Shown in pieces: positions 8,348 through 16,160 of a stretch of DNA of 24,804 nucleotides; positions within the stretch are counted from its first letter, which is position 1, and every line of letters begins with the position of its first letter. The translations under genes were made by a program, and so were the position numbers. Source of the stretch: Anaerolineae bacterium. Its GTDB lineage: Bacteria; Chloroflexota; Anaerolineae; 4572-78; J111. The notes below the pieces were generated by a model that saw only the letters and a program-made list of their open reading frames with translations, did no database searches and was not told the origin of the DNA. The stretch spans positions 1-24,804 of the forward strand of contig JAKLJP010000078.1 of NCBI GenBank assembly GCA_023151115.1. The letters are read 5' to 3'.

Positions 8348-8695
8348 CTACAACTTGCTTAGAGCGCTGGCCTCATCGGCAAAAATTTGCATATAGTCGG
8401 TCATCCGAATAATCTGAAACACTTCCTGGTAATGACTGCTCAAACCACAGGCGGCCAGGGGGCGATTGGCTTGATAGGCCTGAGCAAGCAGTTCCACCAA
8501 AATCGCCAGGCCGGTACTGGTAATATACTCGACATCCGTCATATTCAATAAAACAGCTTTTGGATTTGTGGCAACAGCCTCGACATAGGCAGGTTTGAGT
8601 ATTTCGTCAGCCGAAGCATTGATTTCGCCCTGTAAATCAATAATCGCGATATCGGCTTGATAACGTAGCTTGACTTCAGGATGTTTGGCTGCCAT
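8348..8695 (-). CDS. STAS-domain anti-sigma factor antagonist-like protein (first copy)
   Basis: A 115-residue single STAS domain homologous to its downstream neighbour. The site motif reads VEYITSTGLA, so the residue at the usual phosphorylation position is T61 rather than the S60 of the second copy. That could allow the two proteins to be phosphorylated or dephosphorylated differently. The gene overlaps the end of the phosphatase/kinase gene by 20 nt; its GGAGGG ribosome-binding site lies inside that upstream coding sequence, which suggests translational coupling. The role in a partner-switching pathway is inferred from family and context. Confidence 0.9.
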   Translation of the reverse strand: MAAKHPEVKLRYQADIAIIDLQGEINASADEILKPAYVEAVATNPKAVLLNMTDVEYITSTGLAILVELLAQAYQANRPLAACGLSSHYQEVFQIIRMTDYMQIFADEASALSKL

Positions 8696-10298
8696 TTTTT
8701 TCGCCCTCCAGGTAAAGGGTTAACTCAACGGTATGATGAGTGTGATTACTGATGACCCGCATTTCATCGGTCAAATTTTTGATCAGAAACAGACCCCATC
8801 CCCGCGGCGTCTGTAATCCGGCCAATTTCGCCTCCAGATTCGGCGCTTCCGGTTCAGGGATGGACTGGCCGCCGCCTTGATCGGTGATGCGCACCCTGAT
8901 AGCAGTGGGTGAGGCTTGCACCTGGATGACCACCGGCAGGTCCGGTTGGTTTTTATTGCCATGTTCGATGGCGTTCATCGTTGCTTCGGCTACGGCGGTC
9001 TTAAGTCGGTCCAACAGCGAGTCCGGGATCGAGAGCATTTGAACCGCCTGGCCAACCTGGCGCATGGCCTCGCGCTCGTTGCCCAAGATGCTGGCCAGCG
9101 AAAATTCTACCAAATTGCGCCAGCTTTGATGCTGGTCTGAGGCAGGTAGTTCAACAGCTTGGGGCAGGCAGTGCTGCACCAGAACCATGGTCACATCATC
9201 CTCCTGCTCCCAGGTTGGGCCGGTAAACTCAGCCAGTTGGGTCATCAAAAAATCAATCAGCGCCGGTCCACCTACATGTTCGGCTACAAGTGTCCGTAGA
9301 CGAGAAAAGCCAAACATTTCTCGGCGGGGGTTGTGGGCTTCAACCAGCCCATCACTATAAAGCAGCACAGTTTCTCCGGGGGCCAAAACGGTTTCCTTTT
9401 CCTCGTAACGCATGCCCGGCATCAACCCCAGCGGCATCCCCGTCGCCCGCAGTTCGTCCACCCCATCAGGCCGGCGGCGATAGGGCAAATCATGACCGGC
9501 ATTGGCATAACGGAGCCGGCCTGTAGCCGGGTCGAGCAAAGCATACAAACAGGTCACAAACATTTTAGGGGGAATATCGGCGTGGAGCAGTTCGTTGGCT
9601 CGTTCCAACACCTGGCCCGGAAAAATTAGCCGCTCGGCGGCAGCGCGGAGCAGGCTGCGAGTGGTGGCCATCACGAGGGCCGCCGGAACGCCCTTATCAG
9701 TTACATCACCGACAATGAAACCAACCAGGCCGTCGGGAAATAGTAAAAAATCATAAAAATCGCCGCCCACAGCCCGCGCCGGTTGATAAAAACTCGCTAC
9801 CTCCCAACCGGGCAGGTGGGGGATTTCTTTGGGCAACAGAGTCTGCTGGATCAGCCGGGCAATCCGCAGCTCCTGTTCCAACCGCTCATGGGCCTGGGCT
9901 TCACGCTGCTGCTGCTGGATTAATTGAGCCACCCGCACTGCCGGGGCAGCCTGCGCGGCCAGATTCTCCAGCAGCTTGTGGTCGTAATTGGAATAATCCT
10001 GCTCGCTCAACCGCTTGCCGAGGTTGAGCAGGCCAATCAACTCGCCCTGGCTGACCAGCGGGGCCACCAGCTTGACTCCAGCCGCACAAAGCGCCCGCAA
10101 GGCTGGAGAATCAAGATTGAGCCGGTCGAGTTCAACCGTCCCGGAGGTATGTTGAAGAAAATCAAACAGGGGATCATCGGGTTCCAACTCAAAGAGACCG
10201 GGTGCCGCGAGGGATTCCGGTTGAACCGGCGAGGTCTCAACCTTTGATTCAGGCTGTCCCCAAATAATTTGCCAAAGGGTCCGCAGCAAAGCTGTCAC
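8676..10298 (-). CDS. GAF-SpoIIE phosphatase fused to RsbW-like ATPase
   Basis: A 540-residue cytoplasmic protein. An N-terminal GAF-like region (about 30-125) contains LVAPLVSQGELIGLLNLG and is followed by a helical linker (RIARLIQQTLLPKEIP). The PPM/SpoIIE phosphatase domain (about 170-370) has the metal-binding motifs VGGDFYDF (D180), GDVTDKG, ANAGHD, YSDGLVEA and EQEDDVTM. The C-terminal HATPase_c_2 domain (about 400-530) has EATMNAIEHGN (N box), ITDQGGG and GWGLFLIK. The phosphatase and kinase activities of a partner switch thus lie in one chain, followed by two STAS substrates. The start is GTG at 10298; the ribosome-binding site is weak. A MITE-like element ends 16 nt upstream of this start and separates it from the apparent promoter region. 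Confidence 0.93.
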   Translation of the reverse strand: MTALLRTLWQIIWGQPESKVETSPVQPESLAAPGLFELEPDDPLFDFLQHTSGTVELDRLNLDSPALRALCAAGVKLVAPLVSQGELIGLLNLGKRLSEQDYSNYDHKLLENLAAQAAPAVRVAQLIQQQQREAQAHERLEQELRIARLIQQTLLPKEIPHLPGWEVASFYQPARAVGGDFYDFLLFPDGLVGFIVGDVTDKGVPAALVMATTRSLLRAAAERLIFPGQVLERANELLHADIPPKMFVTCLYALLDPATGRLRYANAGHDLPYRRRPDGVDELRATGMPLGLMPGMRYEEKETVLAPGETVLLYSDGLVEAHNPRREMFGFSRLRTLVAEHVGGPALIDFLMTQLAEFTGPTWEQEDDVTMVLVQHCLPQAVELPASDQHQSWRNLVEFSLASILGNEREAMRQVGQAVQMLSIPDSLLDRLKTAVAEATMNAIEHGNKNQPDLPVVIQVQASPTAIRVRITDQGGGQSIPEPEAPNLEAKLAGLQTPRGWGLFLIKNLTDEMRVISNHTHHTVELTLYLEGEKNGSQTS

Positions 10299-10314
10299 TA
10301 ATCTGCCGTTTTTG

Positions 10315-10543
10315 GTAACTACTCAGCCATGTCATTTCGACCGAAGGGAGAAATCTAATACCCATGTAACGCTCTAGTACAACGCGGCGTAAATGACCCT
10401 ACAGATCGTAGGGACGACTTTAGTCGTTTTGGGCAGGTTGAGCGACTGAAGTCGCCACTACAAACTGTAAACTTACTTCCGCCCAAGTGTACTGGGGATT
10501 TCTCGGCCTACAGCCTCGAAATGACATGGGGTCTGAGTAGTTC
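10315..10543. mobile_element. MITE-like element with terminal inverted repeats and 9-bp target duplication
   Basis: The ends are imperfect inverted repeats: AACTACTCAG then CATGTCATTTCGA at 10317-10340, matched by 10516-10542 with a 3-nt indel. The exact direct repeat CCGTTTTTG flanks it at 10306-10314 and 10544-10552, as expected for a target-site duplication. It has no coding capacity. A second, smaller inverted-repeat structure (10408-10427 against 10442-10461) lies inside it. It occupies half of the 452-nt gene-free stretch 10299-10750; the rest holds a hairpin at 10667-10712 and AT-rich DNA. Confidence 0.75.
10408..10461. repeat. Nested inner palindromic repeat
   Basis: A 20-nt arm at 10408-10427 and its imperfect reverse complement at 10442-10461 each contain a CGACTTNAGTCG palindrome. 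Roughly 16 of 20 positions match. The structure resembles a small repeat inserted within the larger MITE-like element. Confidence 0.55.
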
Positions 10544-10666
10544 CCGTTTTTGTATAGAGTTGGCTTATTTTACTCGGCCAATGTCCCCAAGTCGTTACGA
10601 GCAGCGTTACGAAATAGAATGCTTCCAAAAACGTTTAGACAGTTCCAAGATTTAAATTAGCCAAAA

Positions 10667-10712
10667 CGTGTTGCGTGTTCTGTCCGTTTTATCTCACGTA
10701 AGACGCAACACG
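10667..10712 (-). terminator. Hairpin downstream of dihydropyrimidinase-like gene
   Basis: CGTGTTGCGT (10667-10676) pairs exactly with ACGCAACACG (10703-10712). On the minus strand the stem is followed by TTTT, and it lies about 40 nt beyond the hydrolase stop. The long 26-nt loop makes it a weak terminator. Confidence 0.35.
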
Positions 10713-10750
10713 CAATATAAATATTGAGTAATTATTTTCTTGGGACTGCC

Positions 10751-12115
10751 TTATTCATACCTTCTCTTTAAAAAACGCCCACGCCCGCGTTTGCCGATGA
10801 ACTGCCCGTTCTCCACAATCACTTCGCCCCGGCTAATGGTGGTAACCGGAACCCCTTTGACGGTAATGCCGGCATAAGGCGTATAACTGATATTGGAATG
10901 GAGGTTTTCGGCGCTGTAGGTCATTTCGCGCTGGGGGTCAAATAAAACAATATCGGCGTCGTAGCCGGGGATGAGGTGGCCTTTGTGAATCATGCCGTGT
11001 AAATCGGCGGGGAGGGTGCAGCAGGCTTCAACCCAGCGGTTTAGGGTGAGGTGTCCGGCCAGCACGCCAAAGGTGTGGACCAGGGCCAGCCGGGTTTCCA
11101 GGCCGGAGATCCCGCCGGGGGTGAGGGTGAAGTTTTGTTCACCCAATCTTTTGGCTTCGGCGGAAAAGGGGCAGTGGTCGGTGGAAATAATGTCAACACT
11201 ACCGGAGGCCAGGGACTGCCATAAAGCCGCCGACTGGGCGCTACCGCGAATAGGCGGCTGGCAGATGAACCAGGTACCGGGCATATCCTGGCGTTCATAA
11301 ATATCGTCAGGCAGGGTCAAATATTGGGGACAGGTTTCGCCAAAGGCAACCCAGCCGCGCTCTTTAGCCTGGGCCACTTCGCGGGCGGCCTCGCCACAGG
11401 AAAGATGAAAGATGAGCGTGGGCGCGCCGGCCAGATGGGCAATCGAAAGAACCCGGTTGACCGCTTCGGCTTCGGTAATGGCCGGGCGGCTGTGGGGATG
11501 CCACTTGGCTTCAACTTTGCCTGCGGCCAACAAGCGTTTCCAGACTTCGGTAATCACCGGGTAATTTTCGGCGTGAACAACGGCCAATCCTCCGGCTTCA
11601 GCTACGGCAATCAACGCCCGGTAGAGTTCATCATCGGCCAGGTAAAAATGAGGATAAGCGGTGTAGAGTTTGAAGGTGGCGCAGCCGGCGGCATAGGCGT
11701 CGGAAACCTGGGCTAGAATCAGCGGGTCGGGGTCGAGCAGGGTCATGTGCAGTCCATAATCAATCACCACCTGCCCATCAGCTTCGGCCCGCCGCCAGCT
11801 GAGGGCTTCGACTAAATCCTGCCCTTTGCCCGGTTCGACAAAATCTATAATGCTGGTCACCCCCCCAAAAGCCGCGGCAATGGTTCCCTGCTCAAAGTTG
11901 TCGGCGGTAATAATGTCGGCAAAGGGCATTTGCAGATGAACGTGTCCATCCACCGCACCGGGGATGACATAAAGGCCGCTGGCGTCAATTTCGCGGCTAC
12001 CGGCCAGGTTTTGCCCAATGGCGGCAATGGTTTCGCCTGTTACCGCAATATCGCCGGTAAAATCTTCGCCGGCGGTGATAATCCGCCCATTCTTAATAAC
12101 CAGGTCATAACTCAT
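10751..12115 (-). CDS. Dihydropyrimidinase / hydantoinase-family amidohydrolase
   Basis: A cyclic amidohydrolase of 454 residues, the normal length for dihydropyrimidinase, D-hydantoinase or allantoinase. Metal-site motifs are visible: DGHVHLQMPF (H58, H60), the lysine expected to be carboxylated in TFKLYTAYPH (K149), VHAENYPV, FHLSCGEAA, and STDHCPFS supplying the catalytic aspartate. GQNFTLTPGGISGLETRL is typical of the hydantoinase/dihydropyrimidinase subgroup, which opens cyclic ureides such as dihydrouracil. ATG at 12115 is preferred to an in-frame TTG at 12139, because GGAAAGG sits at the right distance before it. No other pyrimidine-catabolism gene lies beside it, so the substrate cannot be set from context. 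It is transcribed divergently from the hybrid kinase. Confidence 0.9.
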   Translation of the reverse strand: MSYDLVIKNGRIITAGEDFTGDIAVTGETIAAIGQNLAGSREIDASGLYVIPGAVDGHVHLQMPFADIITADNFEQGTIAAAFGGVTSIIDFVEPGKGQDLVEALSWRRAEADGQVVIDYGLHMTLLDPDPLILAQVSDAYAAGCATFKLYTAYPHFYLADDELYRALIAVAEAGGLAVVHAENYPVITEVWKRLLAAGKVEAKWHPHSRPAITEAEAVNRVLSIAHLAGAPTLIFHLSCGEAAREVAQAKERGWVAFGETCPQYLTLPDDIYERQDMPGTWFICQPPIRGSAQSAALWQSLASGSVDIISTDHCPFSAEAKRLGEQNFTLTPGGISGLETRLALVHTFGVLAGHLTLNRWVEACCTLPADLHGMIHKGHLIPGYDADIVLFDPQREMTYSAENLHSNISYTPYAGITVKGVPVTTISRGEVIVENGQFIGKRGRGRFLKRRYE

Positions 12116-12155
12116 TTTGCTGCACCTTTCCAGAATCAAGCCTATTTCTTTGCTG

Positions 12156-12164
12156 AATATATCA
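12156..12164 (-). promoter_or_regulatory. Extended -10 promoter for the hydrolase
   Basis: On the minus strand TGATATATT gives a -10 box TATATT with a TGn extension, about 40 nt upstream of the hydrolase start. The -35 region (TTTAAT) is weak. Confidence 0.4.
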
Positions 12165-12229
12165 CCGAATCAGGAAAAATTAAAAATTGTGGCAAACTGT
12201 TTCACCCATTCAGGGGGAACAAAAGCTTA

Positions 12230-12258
12230 TTGCTTTAGATTATGTCTTTTGTTACAAT
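12230..12258 (+). promoter_or_regulatory. Sigma-70-type promoter for the hybrid kinase
   Basis: TTGCTT (12230-12235) and TACAAT (12253-12258) are separated by 17 nt, and a TGT precedes the -10 box. Transcription would begin about 15 nt before the ATG, leaving just room for the GGGGAG ribosome-binding site at 12266-12271. Confidence 0.6.
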
Positions 12259-12279
12259 CTTACCAGGGGAGACCATTAG

Positions 12280-15246
12280 ATGGATTTACAAGAGGTTTTA
12301 AGCCAGGTCATCACCCGCACGAATGAGATATTTCAAGCGGAAGCTGGCTCTGTAGCATTGCTTGAACCTTCGGGCGATAAAATGGTGATTCGAGCCGCGG
12401 TTGGGGCCGGGGCTGACGCGGTGCGGGGGTTAAGCTTGCCGGCAGGAAAAGGGGTGGTTGGCTGGGTGGTCACTCACGAAAAGCCTGCCCTCATCCCCGA
12501 TGTTAGCCAAGACGAGCGGTTTTATCGCAGCTTTGACGAGCGCAGCGGCTTTCGCACCCAGTCCATCATGTGCGTCCCGCTGCGCGCCAACGGGCACACC
12601 ATTGGCGTGATCGAGCTGATGAATATGAATCCGGATTATCTGAGCGATAACGGGTTAAAACTGCTCAGCGTTATTGCCGACCACGCCGCTCTGGCCATTG
12701 AGAATACCCAGCTCCTGGCCGAAACCCGGCAGCGATCCGAAGAACAGGCCCTCTTGTTTGAGGCGATGGCCATCGTCACTTCTGATTTGGCCCTGGAAAC
12801 CGTCCTTGATGCAGTTAGCCGGCAAATGGTTGAAGCTCTCAAAGCCGACTTGTGCCTGATTTCCCACTGGGAAAAAGAAGATGATCGGCTCTATCTCATG
12901 CAAAGTTATACCGGGCCGGGCACCCGGCGTCCGGAACAATCCGCCCGGTCTCTGGACAGAAATTCGTTGCTCTATTCGATTTTAGTTTCCCAAACCCCGG
13001 GCGTGCTTGAAGCCGGTACGCCCCAACCTGAGCAGGCAGCCTGGTTGGAAGAGCTTAAGGTACAGGCTCTTTTTCTTATTCCCTTGATTTACCGCCGGCA
13101 GACCATTGGCCTGGTGGAACTGGGGCGAGTTCAGAGTACCCAGGTACTCAGTCAAAGCGAGCTTCGCTTACTGGAAACTATGGCCGCTCAGGCCGCTGTG
13201 GCCATTGAGCACGCCCGCCTTTATCGTGAAGCGACCCGTCACCTGGCCGAAGCCAAAGTGCTACAGGAGGTCATGGTGGCAGCTGCCTCCAGTCTCGATT
13301 TCGACCGGGTTATCAGCGGGACCATGAGCGCTTTGCACCGGACGCTGGGCATCGAGCGGTTGGGTTTTTTTCTACCCGGCGAAGACGACAATATGGTAGT
13401 GGTTCATCCGGCTACCATTGGCTTTAATTTAAATGAGGGCAATCTCTCTTTTCCGGCAGAACATAGCGCGATTGGCTGGGTTTTTCGCCACGGTAGGGCG
13501 CTGTTACTGCCCAATGTGCGTGAAGCCAGCCACTATTACGAGTTAGCCCCCGATACCCAATCGGAAATCTGTGTGCCGGTATTAGTCAATGGCCAGGTAG
13601 TAGCCGTGCTCAATGCCGAAAGCCCCCGGCTCAACGCTTTTGATTACGAAGACCTGCGCCTGTTCCAGGCCATTGCGGCTGAATTAGCTGTTGCTTTGGA
13701 AAATGCCCGCCTGTTTGCCGAAATCCGGGCAGCCGAGGCTAACTACCGGGACCTTTTTGATAACGCCAATGATTTCATCTTTACCCTCGACGGCAATTTT
13801 AGAATTAGCAGCGCCAATAAAGTCGTTCTAAAAACAACGGGCTACCAACTTGACGAAATTATAGGTGCGCCGGCCACCCAGTTTATCTTACCCCAGCAAA
13901 TTTCATCCCTTTATAAACTCCTCAAAATGCACCTGGCCTCAACCGAATCGCTGGCCCCTTTTGAACTATCGGTGCTGGGCAAAGATAAAACAGAGACCCT
14001 GCTTGAAGTAACGCTGCGCGTGCGGCGCGAAGGCCGCCGGCCTGTCAGTTTGCACTTCATTGCTCGTGATATTACCCATCGGCGTGAGCTGGAACAGCAG
14101 CTTCAACAAACCGAGAAATTATCGGCTATCGGCAAGCTGGTAGCCGGGGTCGCTCACGAGCTTAACAACCCGTTGACCACCATCATTGGCTATTCAAGCC
14201 TGTTGCAGCAAAGCAATCTGCCCGAAGAAACCCAGGCCGATTTGAATGTCATCTTCCGCCAAGCCCAACGCGCCCGGTTGATTGTGCGTGATTTGTTGAC
14301 ATTTGCCCGCCGCTTTGATTTGGAAACCAGGCCGGTTGACCTCAACGAGATTATTGGCGACAGCGTCTCCCTGGTCAAGGCCCAGCTTCAGATGAACGCG
14401 GTCCAAGTAAAAATTGACCTTGATGCTGAACTGCCGATGACCATGGCCGACCCCCATCAACTGGAACAGGTTTTTATCAATTTGATGACCAATGCGATTC
14501 ATGCGCTGGCGACCAAGCCCGACCCCCGCCAGTTGGTCGTTGAGTCGAGCCATGACGACGAACATATTTTTTTGAGCTTTGCCGATAACGGGCCAGGGAT
14601 TCCAGCCCAGCATCTCAGCCGGGTCTTTGACCCATTCTTTAGCACTAAAGGCGTGGGTGAAGGTACTGGTCTGGGACTATCCATCTGTTTTGGCATTATC
14701 AGCGAACATAAAGGACGCATTTGGGCCGAAAATTCGCCCAACGGGGGAGCTATCTTCACCATTCAACTGCCCATCGAAAAACCACCCCTGGCAACCCCGG
14801 CCGGTTCCCCTCCGGCGGCTACAGGCACGACGACTTTCGCCAGTCCTCTCAAAATTCTGGCCGTAGATGACGAGCCGGCTCTGCTCAATCTGCTCCGGCT
14901 CATCTTTACCCAGCGCGGTCATCAGGTTGTTACAGCACCAGATGGCCTTACTGCCATGCAAAAACTCGAAACCCAAACTTTTGATTTGATAGTGTGTGAT
15001 GTTCTCATGCCCGACATCCTGGGACCGGAGCTTTATCAAACAGCCACAAAAAAATACCCGTACCTGGTTAATCGCTTCATTTTTATTACCGGCAACGTCG
15101 TTGATATGGATACGCGAATTTTTTTAGAAAAATCCGGTCTGGCCTGGCTGTCCAAACCTTTCCTACCGGCCGATATTGAGCAGTTGGTTGAACGAACAGC
15201 GGCTCGAATCCAGGATTATCAAGTAGATTTACCCCAGGCAGGTTGA
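12280..15246 (+). CDS. GAF-GAF-GAF-PAS hybrid histidine kinase with C-terminal receiver
   Basis: A 988-residue cytoplasmic sensor with no membrane segment. Three GAF domains (about 1-145, 160-310 and 325-480) are followed by a PAS domain (about 490-610). The HisKA domain has VAGVAHELNNPLTTIIGYS with phospho-acceptor H626. The HATPase domain has FINLMTNAIHAL, FADNGPGIP and GEGTGLGLSICFGI. An alanine/proline-rich linker leads to a receiver domain (about 860-980) with acidic residues D863/D864 and phospho-acceptor D907 in CDVLMPDILG. It is therefore a hybrid kinase that can pass phosphate internally and then to an unidentified phosphotransfer protein or regulator elsewhere. The first GAF begins at residue 1, as if the protein sensed purely soluble signals. 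ATG with GGGGAG upstream fixes the start. Confidence 0.95.
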   Translation: MDLQEVLSQVITRTNEIFQAEAGSVALLEPSGDKMVIRAAVGAGADAVRGLSLPAGKGVVGWVVTHEKPALIPDVSQDERFYRSFDERSGFRTQSIMCVPLRANGHTIGVIELMNMNPDYLSDNGLKLLSVIADHAALAIENTQLLAETRQRSEEQALLFEAMAIVTSDLALETVLDAVSRQMVEALKADLCLISHWEKEDDRLYLMQSYTGPGTRRPEQSARSLDRNSLLYSILVSQTPGVLEAGTPQPEQAAWLEELKVQALFLIPLIYRRQTIGLVELGRVQSTQVLSQSELRLLETMAAQAAVAIEHARLYREATRHLAEAKVLQEVMVAAASSLDFDRVISGTMSALHRTLGIERLGFFLPGEDDNMVVVHPATIGFNLNEGNLSFPAEHSAIGWVFRHGRALLLPNVREASHYYELAPDTQSEICVPVLVNGQVVAVLNAESPRLNAFDYEDLRLFQAIAAELAVALENARLFAEIRAAEANYRDLFDNANDFIFTLDGNFRISSANKVVLKTTGYQLDEIIGAPATQFILPQQISSLYKLLKMHLASTESLAPFELSVLGKDKTETLLEVTLRVRREGRRPVSLHFIARDITHRRELEQQLQQTEKLSAIGKLVAGVAHELNNPLTTIIGYSSLLQQSNLPEETQADLNVIFRQAQRARLIVRDLLTFARRFDLETRPVDLNEIIGDSVSLVKAQLQMNAVQVKIDLDAELPMTMADPHQLEQVFINLMTNAIHALATKPDPRQLVVESSHDDEHIFLSFADNGPGIPAQHLSRVFDPFFSTKGVGEGTGLGLSICFGIISEHKGRIWAENSPNGGAIFTIQLPIEKPPLATPAGSPPAATGTTTFASPLKILAVDDEPALLNLLRLIFTQRGHQVVTAPDGLTAMQKLETQTFDLIVCDVLMPDILGPELYQTATKKYPYLVNRFIFITGNVVDMDTRIFLEKSGLAWLSKPFLPADIEQLVERTAARIQDYQVDLPQAG

Positions 15247-15249
15247 GCT

Positions 15250-15390
15250 CTGCGCCCTCTTAAAGAGATCATGGAAAATGCCCGCCGGGCGGGGCGGGTC
15301 ATCCCGGCCTTCAACATCCCCTACCGGCTGATGGTCCAACGTGATTATTTTGCGCTCACCGGCAGCCGGGATACTGTTAACCCGGTTTAG
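15250..15390 (+). pseudogene. Remnant of class II (ketose-bisphosphate) aldolase N-terminus
   Basis: Directly after the hybrid kinase stop and in the same frame, the sequence encodes LRPLKEIMENARRAG and then RVIPAFNIPY. From family knowledge this resembles the start of class II fructose/tagatose-bisphosphate aldolases, where a PLKEIL..AR..GYAVPAFNI pattern is usual. The similarity ends after about 28 residues and a TAG stop follows at 15388. An ATG at 15271 would give only 39 codons. No remainder of the enzyme, including its zinc ligands, follows. It is probably a deletion relic. Confidence 0.5.
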
Positions 15391-15441
15391 TGCCGAAGGA
15401 GGGTCAACCTGAGCACCTCCGCCAGCACGGAGCGAAGAATC

Positions 15442-16149
15442 TTAACCGGCAACTTTGGATTGCGACCAACGTTGGTACAGCGCCTGTATGGGCTGGCCGA
15501 CATCCACCATTGTTTTGAGGCCGATGAACGGCAGCAAAAACCCGTAAGTATGAAAGGGCGCGGCGCAGACGCCGGCAAAAACGGCCAGGTACAGCAGCGC
15601 CACCCGGCCCATACTTTGTTCTAGCAGCTTTTCGGCCTGGGCCAGCGATAGCGCCCGCAGCCAGGCCACATCGCCCAGCAGGCTCAAAAGCTGAAAGGTG
15701 AGTATCCCCCCCAACCCGGAACGGAGCGCAGCCAGGTCCAACTCTGCCCGCATCACCATAAACAAAAAAACCAGCATAAACACTGCCGTCACTACGGATA
15801 AGCTTACGGTGATTAGCAGATAGCTCTTGAGCATTTCGTTGCGGTCATACAGCACCCCGTCAGGCGTTGGCCAGGCATAGCGGATGACTTGCTTGGCCGA
15901 TTGCTTTCCGGTTGAAATTTCGGCCGGCGGCTTAGGCAGCGTCGCCCCAATAACCTCTTGTCGCGCCGGAGCCAGCAGACGGATACGCAGTACCACCAAC
16001 AGGATACCAATCAGAGTTTCCAGCAGGTACAGCAGGATAGTGTTTTCCCAACTCCAGCCCAGGCCAAAAAAACCGACAGCCGGCACAGCATTGATGCCCA
16101 AGGCCGACAACACTTTGGTTATCACGCCTAACACTGAATGTTTAGACAA
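15442..16149 (-). CDS. DUF6498-like multi-pass membrane protein
   Basis: A 235-residue integral membrane protein with about five hydrophobic segments. The N-terminal part (PAVGFFGLGWSWENTILLY, then LLETLIGILLVVLRI) matches what I recall of the DUF6498 family, whose function is unknown. The start is TTG at 16149 with GAGGAAC just before it; the ribosome-binding site lies after the hydrolase stop, 11 nt away, so the two genes are probably cotranscribed. The stop codon lies against a repeat-like stretch at 15391-15441 (GAGCGAAGAATCTTAA) of a kind often dispersed in such genomes. No function is proposed. Confidence 0.7.
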   Translation of the reverse strand: MSKHSVLGVITKVLSALGINAVPAVGFFGLGWSWENTILLYLLETLIGILLVVLRIRLLAPARQEVIGATLPKPPAEISTGKQSAKQVIRYAWPTPDGVLYDRNEMLKSYLLITVSLSVVTAVFMLVFLFMVMRAELDLAALRSGLGGILTFQLLSLLGDVAWLRALSLAQAEKLLEQSMGRVALLYLAVFAGVCAAPFHTYGFLLPFIGLKTMVDVGQPIQALYQRWSQSKVAG

Positions 16150-16160
16150 AGTTCCTCAGC

